64,000 bases of DNA, from NCBI GenBank assembly GCA_004380135.1, contig QXCR01000028.1:1-64000 (forward strand), read 5' to 3'. Below, in pieces: positions 22,346 to 32,389 of the stretch; the stretch's first letter is position 1, and the number at the start of each line of letters is the position of its first letter. Position numbers and translations under genes: made by a program. The DNA comes from Stemphylium vesicarium. Its lineage: Eukaryota > Ascomycota > Dothideomycetes > Pleosporales > Pleosporaceae. The notes under the pieces are model-generated. The model saw only the letters and a program-made list of their open reading frames with translations. It was not told where the DNA came from and did no database searches.

Positions 22346-24007
22346 TCAATAACGATATTGGCCCCCAGCTGACCTGGGCGTGTTTGCGCCACTGCCAACT
22401 GGACTTACGCCTGGATTCAGCCCTCCCCTCTTTCTGTCAGCCCCAATGAATCGATCGAGTTCCTCCGCCTGCTTAATCACCTCTTGAAAGTAACTTCCTT
22501 CGATACTTCCTTCTGCCATGGCTCTATCGTCTTGTAAAGCATTCAGACAGAAGAAGACCATATTGCCTAGAAAGATGTTGCTTTTGAGCTCGACCTGCGC
22601 TGCGATCTCGTTTGCGCCTACTTCCTCGCCATCCTTGACGTATAACCGCGCAGTGTTCGTGGCACTGTCGAAATCGATGTAGGAGATAGGGGATCTAAGG
22701 GCCAATTCTGCAAGCACGATACCGATGCGGAAGATATGGATGTGCTTGGAAAGGTCGCGCTCATTTCGTCTTTGGCGGTTGGCTATATAGCATCGTTCCA
22801 GAGCGCGTGTGGTCGATGGCGGACCAGGCACTGCAGTCAGCATACTCGTCCATCGCCCGTCATTGGTCCTTCGCCATCGAACGTTCGCACAGTCCAGGAA
22901 TGACAGCCATTGGCTACCGATCAGCCGAAAGCAGCCTTGAGCGATACCACTAGCTATTGCGCTTTGATCCTGAGAGTAAAGCCATTGCGAGCTGAGATTG
23001 GCGCTCTGGTTCCGGATGATCGTTGATAGCGAGTCTTTGTACTCGAGATCGGAGAGCAGATTCGTCGCAGGTCTGCTGATCTGAAAACCAGCCGAAGTTG
23101 ACAAGGAAGGCATTAGGAAGCAGTCACTGTGCGTCTTCTTGACCAAAGCCGAGATGGCGGCCTCGAAATCTTTCGATACCCTGTGGGGATCGTTGAAGGC
23201 TTTGATTTTCTTTGGTTGAACAAGCACTTCATGTGTTTGCGCTCTCAGACTCAGCAAGAAAGCAAAGTCGCGCGGATGTATCTTCGGCACGGAGATGCCG
23301 ATGTGGATTCGATTATCCAGGCTCGAGGCTCGATGTAGGAGCTGTGCGTCCTTTTGCGCCGCGCGGGCATCGAGGATCTTCTTTTGCATCACATCCATTC
23401 TCCCGTCGCCGACCTTGATGATCACTCGCCGTCCCGGAAGTCGCTTGATCTCTGAGAACACATCTGGATGCTCTTTTTCGAGGAAATAGTCGGCAAAACG
23501 TTCAAGCATCGTGAGTTTGCGATGCAATCGCTCGAGACGCATTTCTAGGTCGTCTGCTTTATCTAAAACGCTCAGGACGAACTTGCGCGACCATGTGTTG
23601 TTCAGTTGTATCCTTCGCAAGCATTCCCGGACCCGTTCCTCATCTGCGGTGTCTCTGCTGTCTTCATAGTATGGCCTTGCTGGCTGTACTTTGAGCGCTA
23701 AATCCCTGACTCGACTGATATCGCCATTGATTGTTTTGGTAATAATCTTTATCGTTCCGAGTGTGGCTCGAATTCGCTCGTTGCCCTCTTTACCAAACAA
23801 GATCCGCATGTGGACATCGGGTCGGTAACCATTGATATCGTATCTCTTCTGCCAGCTGTCCAAGGTAAGTTTCGCGAACTCGAGACCCTCCCTGATGTCG
23901 AATAATCGATCAGATAGTCGCCTCCATCGGTGGATCTGTTGCGCAAAGCTGTGAAGCGCTTGGCCTGCCGTATAGAGACCAGAAACGACGCCGAATATTT
24001 CAGCCAT
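22346..24007 (-). CDS. HeLo-like domain protein with DUF7580-like C-terminus
   Basis: A single minus-strand exon of 553 residues. The opening MAEIFGVVSGLYTAGQALH and the helical first 200 residues resemble the HeLo / prion-inhibition domain at the front of HET-S-type and other fungal regulated cell-death proteins. A coiled region (DDLEMRLERLHRKLTMLERF) follows, then IKRLPGRRVIIKVGDGRMDV. The C-terminal third (SGIAQGCFRLIGSQWL, HIFRIGIVLAELALRSPI) resembles the DUF7580 fold often joined to such heads. In classic HeLo proteins the head binds and damages membranes; that activity is inferred, not shown. It is divergent from the gene at 24694. Confidence 0.65.
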   Translation of the reverse strand: MAEIFGVVSGLYTAGQALHSFAQQIHRWRRLSDRLFDIREGLEFAKLTLDSWQKRYDINGYRPDVHMRILFGKEGNERIRATLGTIKIITKTINGDISRVRDLALKVQPARPYYEDSRDTADEERVRECLRRIQLNNTWSRKFVLSVLDKADDLEMRLERLHRKLTMLERFADYFLEKEHPDVFSEIKRLPGRRVIIKVGDGRMDVMQKKILDARAAQKDAQLLHRASSLDNRIHIGISVPKIHPRDFAFLLSLRAQTHEVLVQPKKIKAFNDPHRVSKDFEAAISALVKKTHSDCFLMPSLSTSAGFQISRPATNLLSDLEYKDSLSTIIRNQSANLSSQWLYSQDQSAIASGIAQGCFRLIGSQWLSFLDCANVRWRRTNDGRWTSMLTAVPGPPSTTRALERCYIANRQRRNERDLSKHIHIFRIGIVLAELALRSPISYIDFDSATNTARLYVKDGEEVGANEIAAQVELKSNIFLGNMVFFCLNALQDDRAMAEGSIEGSYFQEVIKQAEELDRFIGADRKRGGLNPGVSPVGSGANTPRSAGGQYRY

Positions 24008-24693
24008 AGCTTTTTTTCGGGGAAGCTCTTAAGCGTTCGGGTGCTGCAATTGAGAGCTTCGCTCGAAGAAAACAAGTATTGTAGGCTCCGCTCGTAGCGT
24101 AACCAAAGAAGATCTTAACACTATACAAGAGTAGTGCTATCGGGTAGACGCAAGGTACCAAAGAGTATGGAGATGCTAGCTTCAGAGATAGCCTTGTGTA
24201 AAATGCAATACGTGAATCGGATCACGGTTCCGTATTGTGTATAAATAATGATGAGAAAATTCCGGATATTGGGCCGCCATACCAAAATGCTCCGGGTACT
24301 TAACGGATGAGCTCATGACCAGCAAAATATTGCGGCTGTACTAATGCGAACATCAGCTCGTCAGCTTTGGCGTGAGGTGTTGTGATGACATTGGTTCAGC
24401 AGCACAGCCGCCCGGGGTTAGTCTACCGTTCGGTGTTGCTCAGCCCCCAATGGCCCCCAAAGCGACAGAATTATGCCGCCTAATCAGGCACCTAGGTAAC
24501 ACCATCAACGAGAGCGTGACACCTCTGAGCCTCCAAGTTTCTGTTGAATTCCCGACCCCACTGACAAACCATCCCGACACTGAGGGCATGCACAGCCCCA
24601 GCTATCCCGATACTCGCTTTGCTTATAGGCCTCGCGCGGCAAACGTACAATTTATCAGCTCCGTCGTTGTCCCTCATCGAAAAAAGACACACA
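24008..24693. promoter_or_regulatory. Divergent promoter region of the HeLo-like pair
   Basis: 686 bp between the starts of the HeLo-like gene (minus) and the unknown helical gene (plus). TATAAATA lies at 24240-24247, reading towards the plus-strand gene but about 450 bp from its ATG. Nothing else was recognised. Confidence 0.4.
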
Positions 24694-25926
24694 ATGGCAG
24701 CATCTTCTTCTGAGTTTTTGGAAATCGACCAATACAATCGATATCCCAGCCTCCATCGATCGCGCTCAGGAAGCTATGTGGACCACCTGGAAGAAAAGAC
24801 CAAATGGGATAGGCGCGACCGCGATAGAGCGATGAAGCTTTACCATGACAACAAGCGCGGTGCATTTTTATCTTCCAACGTCCAAAGCCAACCCACCACG
24901 CCTGATCGGCTTAACGTTCCCGTCTTCGGGAGGCCAAACCGACTTCGATCAAACTCAGATGCTGGTGCAGGAAATCAAGAACCAGGTCAAAGGTACAACG
25001 TGCAGGAGGTGCGGCCCAGCCCAAATCCAAAGCCAACGGAAGACTACGACTTGGCCAGCGAGGTGATCAGACCTAGTCAACTGCCTGTGAAGTATGAGAG
25101 AAGACCGCCGCACCCGGATAGACCACGCATCAAAGTGGAAATCCATCAAGAAGCCCCTCCGTCTTCCCCGACGGGTAATAACCGTACACCGAAACGAAGC
25201 CCTAGTGCCAGTCCACGATCACCTACTGCGCAACCACAACTACAGTATCAGTATGCGACGCTGCAGCATAAGTTGGACCAGATCAATAGAGCCTGTGTGC
25301 CCTACATGGATGTCGAGGCGGCCAACCCGCAAGACCTCACGTTCGAGAAGATATCCGAACGAGCGAAAGCATTTGCTTTTGATCTGCAGGTATGGGCACA
25401 TATCGCCAACATCGACGGCACGGCGAGGATCGATCCGCGCAAGAAGGATGTCGTGGACGCTGCCTCGCAAACTCTGGATCGCCTGGAAGGCCGGATAAGG
25501 GATCTGAACAATGCGATCTCGAAAGCTAAACCGAGAGATTTGAAATTTAATGCCTTTCCGAGCGTCAACGACGAAACGTTATTTGATGACGAGGAAGACA
25601 TGAGGTATTCGCCTACAAGCCGTTACGACATGAACCCAGAAGCTAACGACAGCAGCGACGAGCCTGATCCTACAGAGAACCTAGGCTTTATTATTCATTC
25701 CAGCCTACACAGCATCGAGCTGCAAATTCAGAGCCTGAAGCGATTGAGTCGGACATTGCAAGAGGCCACACCAGACGCAAAGGAAGAAGTGGTAGCCGTA
25801 GCAAGGCTAGTAACGGAGACTGTGAAGTATTTTGGGTCAGAGGAAGCGTTGAATCGCTACTCTATAGATGAGAGATTTGCTGGGAGAAAGGGGTTGGAAG
25901 AAGCGAGGGTTGGGGATGTGCGCTAA
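24694..25926 (+). CDS. Unknown protein, disordered front and helical C-terminal half
   Basis: A single exon of 410 residues from the ATG at 24694 (A at -3); the upstream in-frame TTG at 24619 is unlikely. I do not recognise the family. Residues 1-190 are basic, Pro/Ser-rich and probably disordered, with SPTGNNRTPKRSPSASPRSP. Residues about 190-300 (YATLQHKLDQINRACVPYMD, AKAFAFDLQVWAHIANIDGT, LDRLEGRIRDLNNAISKAKP) and about 335-390 (GFIIHSSLHSIELQIQSLKR) look like amphipathic helices. An acidic stretch ETLFDDEED separates them. There is no signal peptide or membrane segment. It shares its promoter region with the HeLo-like gene. Confidence 0.75.
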   Translation: MAASSSEFLEIDQYNRYPSLHRSRSGSYVDHLEEKTKWDRRDRDRAMKLYHDNKRGAFLSSNVQSQPTTPDRLNVPVFGRPNRLRSNSDAGAGNQEPGQRYNVQEVRPSPNPKPTEDYDLASEVIRPSQLPVKYERRPPHPDRPRIKVEIHQEAPPSSPTGNNRTPKRSPSASPRSPTAQPQLQYQYATLQHKLDQINRACVPYMDVEAANPQDLTFEKISERAKAFAFDLQVWAHIANIDGTARIDPRKKDVVDAASQTLDRLEGRIRDLNNAISKAKPRDLKFNAFPSVNDETLFDDEEDMRYSPTSRYDMNPEANDSSDEPDPTENLGFIIHSSLHSIELQIQSLKRLSRTLQEATPDAKEEVVAVARLVTETVKYFGSEEALNRYSIDERFAGRKGLEEARVGDVR

Positions 25927-26221
25927 GGGTGCCGAAGCGTGACGGGGCCGGCTTCGGAAGGCAAGACTCGGCGAAATTGACAACCACACATTACGAAGAA
26001 GCTTTCTGTACACAACATGTTTAATATCAGCGATACAAGTCTTAGCATAAGCACAGTTGAAAAAGGATACTATAGTAGAAGGCCTGTTGAGATTTTTTGA
26101 GTTGCAATAGCTAAGTTGTGCTTTAGGCAGCGTGTGTACTAAGAGAAAGAAAAAAAACATGCAACCATCGCAGATCGTCATCTACGACGCATAGGAAGAT
26201 CGCATTCGAACGCGCATCGCT

Positions 26222-27419
26222 CTAGGTACCCCATTCGATAACGTTGTTGATGTGGCTCAGGTCAGGGACAGAAAGAACATTAGAGAGGACGTCGTTGCCA
26301 CCATTCTTGGTAATGACCTTGTTCGTCTCATCCGACCAGCAAGCACCAGACTCAACGTCTTCGCAGAAATCGTACAGTGTTTTAGTGGGCATGTAGCAAA
26401 ACTTCTTCTCGGCGTACGAAACGAAGCTCTGTCCGGCAGCCTTGAGCGAATGGTCGCACAGTTCGGTAGCGGCGTGGTTGGCGAAGTGACTCTTGATCAG
26501 ACGAGGGTCTTGAGCGAACTTTTCCATGCGTGTGGAGTTATTGTCCTGCCTGCCGTTCAAGGATCCGTGACGGCGGGTACGACGACCTGCAGGCAGAATC
26601 ATGTTTGGGTCGGGCTCGGTGTGGTACTCGACAGGTACGTTGCTTGTGCAGTAGTAGTCTCGATCTTGCTGGGTTGACTGGTCGGCGTCAAACTCGGGCC
26701 AGTGGACGGAGATTCCAGTGGTTTCGAGATCGCCATCAGCATCAAGCCACGCGCAGTAGACCTGGTCTGGGTAGTCGATACCAGGAACGACCTGGCCTGC
26801 ATAGTACCTAGTAGACTGGTGTTAGTAAAACTGGTACGAGGTCTGAAGGGAGTTGATGAGAACAGCAACGTACCAGGCACCTCCAGAAGTATAGGGCGAG
26901 ACGTTACATGCGTACGCCCAGTTACCAGGATGGAAGGAGTATTTCTTCTGGCCACCGGCCCACGCGACACCAGTCCATGCAACGCATATGGCGTCGTTAT
27001 TCGCCGTGAAGAGTGTATACGATACTGCCTCTTGAGTGTTCACATCAGTTGTGCAGGTCGTATAGCCCTCGTCACAGTAACCTAGAAGCGGCCATTAGCA
27101 ATCATGCTAGCATTTGACGATGCATCTCAATGCATGAGAAGGTAACTCACTATGATGTGTTAGCGTTGTTTTCGCATCGTAACGTTGAAGCCAGAACTTA
27201 CCCAGGGTCATAAGTGGCGCCGATGAACTCAGCGGTCTCATCAAAATGACGGAGGTCTGGCAAATCGCCGCCAGCGCTGGATAGGTCTCCGTTGGCTCCA
27301 TCGTTGGCTATGATGTAGCTAGTCTTGGCTTGGTCGGGACCATCCGGAATTTTGCTCAGGGCATAAGTCAAGACAGTGACGGCCGTGCCGATGATCGAGA
27401 TGATATTTGCGGTAGCCAT
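26222..27419 (-). CDS. Putative secreted Cys-rich protein with a twin first intron
   Basis: Minus-strand exons 27419-27203, 27081-26874 and 26807-26222 give 336 residues. I do not recognise the family. The N-terminus (NIISIIGTAVTVLTYALS) is hydrophobic and could be a signal peptide. Ten or more cysteines are spread along the chain (GYCDEGYTTC, NDAICVAW, YACNV, VYCAWL, YYCTS, TELCDH, KFCYM, DFCEDVESGACW), suggesting disulfides. A dibasic stretch GRRTRRHGS near the middle could be a Kex2-type site. Intron 2 is ordinary (donor GTACGT, branch TTACTAAC). Intron 1 only keeps the frame if two overlapping introns are removed in order; the junction then reads TYDP-G-YCDEG. Confidence 0.78.
27082..27202 (-). 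other. [D1,2]-type stwintron (nested twin intron)
   Basis: Inner intron 27201-27150 (52 nt): donor GTAAGT, branch GCTAACAC, acceptor CATAG. Removing it joins G at 27202 to TGAGT at 27149, creating a GTGAGT donor. The outer intron then runs to 27082 (69 nt after inner removal) with branch GCTAATG and acceptor CTTCTAG. Exon 1 ends in phase 1 and exon 2 begins GT-TAC, giving an open frame. Removing the inner intron only, or splicing GTAAGT straight to the outer acceptor, both give early stops. Confidence 0.75.
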
Positions 27420-29481
27420 TCTGGCTTCTGTATCAATTAGAAACAGGAAGAGTGTTTAAGGATATTTGGAGAAAGGCTGCTGAACGCTCGAGTTGCGAGA
27501 GGATAGAAACAAACCGGGTACAAATACCAGGAGGCCCTTTATACGCATATCTGAGATTTTGACGATGCTCCAACTATCGGATCATACCCACCACCAACAC
27601 ACGCCAATGATGCTACTGTCGTCGGCTGGATAAGACGGATGAGTGAACAGGTGAGGAAGCAAGCCACACTGTCTCGGGGACATCTCTGCCCCCAGCATGC
27701 AAGGAACGAGAAATCTTCGCTATCTGGATGGATGGGTAAGCAATACTCACGATCCCTGACAATCGGTCAATTCCAGTCGCCGGTGAACTGCTTCAGGGCG
27801 TTTTTCTGTACGGGCGAACCACTTGTCTTCATACGCTCACAAGCTGATTGGATCATGATCTCAGCGGAGACCACACATTGTGGCCGGACGAACATTGAAA
27901 GGTTCCAAAAGCGGCTATCATCATCGTCATTTCCTTTTGGTTTCGCAACCTTAGCCTCTTCGCCCATGTAAGGCAACCTACACTGAAATTTCAGTAGCGG
28001 CAACCCACAGGGGGCCGCAAACTCTTGCCTACGTGATAAAATTGTAGGATACAGTCCTAAACTGGTTGCCATCGCTTGCGAGCTCTGGTAACTAGATTCA
28101 CTGCGTGAGACGAAGTAAGAAGAACATTCTAAATCCAGACTCAACGGCATCGCGATAGGAACGGGTGTAAAATGGAGACTTGCAAACACCTACCCAACGA
28201 GAGACAGAACTCATCATCGCGATCATAGACACGGTGCAATCCTACAAAAGAGGAAGGATGTTCCATAGGGCGTAAAAATACGATCTCTTTACCCACGGTG
28301 GAGCACAGTGGCTTGAAGGATTAGGCTGTGAAGGCTCACAAGTGGGTTGTGACTGACGTCGAGTCTGAGGGCCATGGATACACGGCACAAACGTTACACT
28401 TTGATGTGGACCTGGTAGTGAGAACCTAACCACAACGTAGTAGAAAGACAGACTTGGCGAACAGGGTGTAAACCATGCGGGTACCATAACCGGTCCACCT
28501 TCGGCGAAACATTTCCGTGGAGGCTGTTGCCTTCGCACTATCCAACCTGGACAGTCAGCATTGTCCCGTTTGCTGTGGAAGATCGGTTCCTGAAGGGGGT
28601 CTCTGGAAGCCTGGTTGCTAAGAGGTATTTTCCCAGGGGCAGAGACCTAGACTGCTCGAATGCAGCTCTGTGTGACCACGAGGTTTAAACTATGTTCGCC
28701 CTTCGCCATCTCAACTTGAGGTGATCTCAAAAGAGGCAGTGAATAGTACCAGAGATGCATGCCCCTTGTAGTCCATATATCACAGGAAACTGCAGCGTTC
28801 AACCCAATGATCTAGGTCGCAAACGCAGGAACATGGCGACCCGTCCCATCTCATAAATCCAAACAACACCCATTCTTTCTTGGCTGACGCCATCGCCACC
28901 ATTCGTGTAGCCTAAAGCTTCGGCACTAGCCGCCCTGTCACAACTATCACCGGCAGGCGGTAGCGCCGGGGGGCCTCGCGAAGCTGACGGACAGAGCTTA
29001 TTTAGCCGCATGCTGGCGGAGCAGAAGCATCCTAACTCCCCACAAAATTCACATCCTAGACGTTGATGTACAGCAGCGCTCCCGCAAATCCTTTGGGGAG
29101 GAGCGCAGGTGGCCTTAGCCTTGGCCTTTGCAGTTTAGTGCCGCATTACCCGTGGACGCGGTCTCACGTCCTCCTGTGAACTTGCTTCCCTGCCAAAGCG
29201 TGTGTTTGCCTTTGATTGTTAAACAGTTGTTATTGGAAATGCAGCGTCATTGTTCGCGTATTGAAGTGTTGGTTTCACCTGGGGCCTGCCGTTCTAGCCG
29301 TGAATGCAGGCGCGAAGGTACGAGCAACTTTACGTTTTAGAAGTGAATTCCCCATATGCCCTTATACCTTGCTAATACCCAGGATTTTCCTTTTCCTGTT
29401 CATCTTACTTCTACCCTTTTAGTTATTTCATCCAAGCTCTTATAACCCTTGTCATTTTTACATCAACTTCGAATAAGCATC
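27420..29481. other. Gene-poor 2.06 kb interval
   Basis: No supported gene. The longest minus-strand open frame (27767-28189) has no recognisable domain, no good start context and no splice-rescued extension. The promoter of the 26222-27419 gene is at the left end and that of the GPI-type protein at the right. Confidence 0.5.
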
Positions 29482-30552
29482 ATGAGGCGCAGTGCGCTTT
29501 CCATTGCCGCTCTTACGGGACTTGTGGCAGCTCAAGACTCAAATCAGCTCGCTCCCAACAACACAGCTGTCGACGTCTCTTCTTGCCAAAGCCTCACTTG
29601 CAGCTCTCCCAACAACACGATTTGCTCCAGTGAGTCTCGACCCGGAGTACCGTCGACTGTAGGCATCGTAGCCAACGCCGTCAACACATCCTCCATAAAC
29701 CTCTCGTACACCCTCGTCACCGGCCTGGACAGTCCCGGATTCACTGGCATCGGAAGTTCGCAGTATGAGTACTCGGATGCTCAGCTCTTCGTTGGCCTGG
29801 ATCCCAACCTCAACGAAGACGACTACCCATCCGGATGCGCGCTGATGATGCAATACAACGCGCAAACTTTCCCGCTTGAAACTTTGCCGGAAGATGACAC
29901 TAGAGAGGGCATGTACGAGAACACTACCTCGTGCGATGGTGTTATCGATACTTTCTGCCAGGCGTCTCTCACCAGTATGATCATGGACTTCGAGTCTAGC
30001 TCATCCAACACTTCAGCATCTACCGGCGATAGATGCACCCAGTTGACGAGCTATGTCAACGAACGATTGCGGACCACTGGCGGTGCTTGCGGTCAAGAAG
30101 GGACGTGGCTTGCCGCTTTCATGAACGTTACTGGAGGCTCTCTTCCGTCAGCATCTTCCTCGAACGACGATCTTTCTGATCAACTAGGCGGCGGGGATTG
30201 CTACCCCGTCTTACCTCAAAGCTACCAATTATCCAAGGTCGCCGAGATGAGGCATCTGTACTACGGCGATCCTCCTACTTCCGACCACGACTTCTATGAC
30301 AACATCAATGCTGGTCTGGCAGGCTGGACACCTGTCATCACGGTGCTGTACGACGGAGATGACGATGCGGAGGTCTTGGAGAATGGCGTGCAGTTCTCGT
30401 GCTTGAACACGTTCCAGCCGAATGGTGACGAGACGGAGGACCCGTATCAGAGCACCAATGGTGCTGGCGCACTATCCGGCTATACGTCCTCCATGACTCC
30501 GCTGGGTCTGGCGGGACTCTGGCTCATCTACAACGTTATGGGTGGAAACTAG
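29482..30552 (+). CDS. Secreted, probably GPI-anchored, Ser/Thr-rich protein
   Basis: A single exon of 356 residues from the ATG at 29482 (MRRSALSIAALTGLVAA then QDSN), a clear signal peptide with a likely cleavage after VAA. The mature part has several N-glycosylation sequons (NNT, NTS, NLS, NTT, NVT), about ten cysteines and many Ser/Thr. The C-terminus (NGAGALSGYTSS then a hydrophobic tail PLGLAGLWLIYNVMGGN) fits a GPI-attachment signal. It is probably a cell-wall or plasma-membrane surface protein. I do not recognise a catalytic domain. The open frame extends upstream only through a TTG. Confidence 0.8.
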   Translation: MRRSALSIAALTGLVAAQDSNQLAPNNTAVDVSSCQSLTCSSPNNTICSSESRPGVPSTVGIVANAVNTSSINLSYTLVTGLDSPGFTGIGSSQYEYSDAQLFVGLDPNLNEDDYPSGCALMMQYNAQTFPLETLPEDDTREGMYENTTSCDGVIDTFCQASLTSMIMDFESSSSNTSASTGDRCTQLTSYVNERLRTTGGACGQEGTWLAAFMNVTGGSLPSASSSNDDLSDQLGGGDCYPVLPQSYQLSKVAEMRHLYYGDPPTSDHDFYDNINAGLAGWTPVITVLYDGDDDAEVLENGVQFSCLNTFQPNGDETEDPYQSTNGAGALSGYTSSMTPLGLAGLWLIYNVMGGN

Positions 30553-31272
30553 AGCTAGAAAATGCATGACGGTGGGGAGAAAGAGACGGACTTTGGTGTT
30601 TCAGATGAGTCGTTTACCTGTAGTTTCCTATGACGATGCATTAGCCAAAAAATCTACAAAGAATCTTCACCGTGCAAGCTCACGCTGCTTTTCAGCCCCC
30701 AACTTTTGCGATCTGTGACGTCATCCATGCAACTACCCCCCTTCCACGCAGCAGTAACCTTGGGAACCCCTCATTACTGCATCACCGTGAAACCCCGCTC
30801 CGCAGTCTTTCCTCTTCGTAGATTATCTGCACTCTTTAGAACATGAGACGCGTGAGATGTCTATTTTCTCTGAGGACCCCGTATTCCGACATTCATCGGG
30901 CTCCGTAGTGGGACCACGGAAAACGGGGTTTAGAGGAAACCCCGTTGTACGATCAGGCGCCCAACCAGTAGAACAGTAGTAATCATCGCACAAGAGCTGA
31001 TGACTGGGGGTGTGGCGAACAGGATTGGCGGGCTGCCGACGGAGTTAACGACATACTGTTTCCTGTGTTGGAAGGAGCGCTGAACAGGTGGATAGGACAA
31101 GAATGTATGGAGGAAGGGGCGTGGTGACGGGTAAATATAAATACATTGGAAGACGCAACATCCTTCTGCACGACGAAAAGAAAACTAAGATTTGCGGAAT
31201 CGATCTGTGTGTATTATTGAATCGTCTTTCTTCGTCAAACTCTCTAAGAAGTATTCACCATTACAACCGCCA
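30553..31272. other. Intergenic region, 720 bp
   Basis: 3' end of the GPI-type gene and promoter of the SDR at 31273. Apart from a TATA-like element no feature was recognised. Confidence 0.5.
31136..31143 (+). promoter_or_regulatory. Candidate TATA box of the second SDR
   Basis: TATAAATA lies 130 bp before the ATG at 31273. Sequence match only. Confidence 0.4.
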
Positions 31273-32299
31273 ATGGCCTCACCACTTCCTTACAACCGCC
31301 AAAACGCACTTGCTTCGACTATTGCGGCAGACAATGCGTCGAACATAGCGGGTAAGATTGTCCTGACCACTGGGGTGACGCAAGGCGGTCTCGGAGCCAC
31401 GTTCGTCGAAGAAGTTGCAAAGTATTCACCGGCGCTGCTCATCCTGGCTGGTCGCTCGCTGTCGAAAGTGCAGGCCACGGCCGATAAGATCAAATCCAAT
31501 CCCGCAAGTGCCAACGTGGAAGTACGCGTATTGACGCTCGATCTCGCGTCACAAAATCAAGTCCGCGAAGCTGCGAAAGAATTCCTTGCGTACCCCGAAA
31601 CCCACATCGATGTGCTGGTCAACTCTGCAGGAACGATGGGCGGCCCATATCGCACCACCGCCGAGGGTATCGAAAACCAGTTCGGATCCAACCACGTCGG
31701 CCACTTTCTCTTCACCAACTTGATAATGCCCAAGATACTTGCGTCCAAAGCACCCCGCATCGTGAACGTGGCGAGCGATGGCCATCGCTTTAGCGGCATC
31801 CGGTTTGATGACCCGAGTTTTCAAGACGGCAAAGCGTATGATAAGTGGGATGCGTATGGGCAGAGTAAGACTGCGAATATCTTGTTCACCAACGCTTTGG
31901 TGGAAAGGCTGGGATCGAAGGGGTTGAAGGCGTATAGTCTCCATCCGGGACAAGTGATGGGGACGTCGCTCGCGGTGGGTTTTGACGACCAGGATCTGGC
32001 AGATTTGAGTATGTGTTGCAACCCAGGGCTAATTTACGAATGAGTGCTAATGGTGTGTAGTGGCCAAGGACCAGAAGATCGGCTGGACGCGTGGTTTCGA
32101 TTTCAAGTCGCTTGATGAGTGTGCTGCTACGCACGTCGTTGCCGCATTCGACACGAGACTGGACGACTACAACGGCGCGTATCTGGACAACGGGAATGTA
32201 GCGCCGCAGGAACTGCAGTCGACAGCGAAGAACCCGGAGGATCCAGAGAAGCTCTGGAAGCTGAGCGAGAGGCTCGTTGGACAGGAGTTTTCCTACTGA
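31273..32299 (+). CDS. SDR, retinol-dehydrogenase/WWOX-like
   Basis: Exons 31273-32008 and 32061-32299 give 324 residues. It is an NAD(P)-dependent oxidoreductase of the branch that includes retinol dehydrogenases, protochlorophyllide reductase and WWOX. The cofactor loop reads TTGVTQGGLGATF, a one-residue-longer variant of TGxxxGIG common in fungal members. NSAG, the Ser in NVASDGHRFSG and the catalytic pair Tyr195/Lys199 (YGQSK) are present. The intron (donor GTATGT, branch GCTAATG) splits a Met codon. The substrate is unknown. It is convergent with VPS71 (90 bp between stops). Confidence 0.88.
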
Positions 32300-32389
32300 G
32301 GAAGCTGCATTGTAGATACATATCCAAGGTAGCAAGGGTATCATGACTACGCCAAACGCCATATAACATTCTCTTTGATCCCCATGCCT

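Noticed and set aside
27767..28189. 140-codon minus-strand open frame
   Set aside because: No recognisable domain, no good start context and no exon partners.
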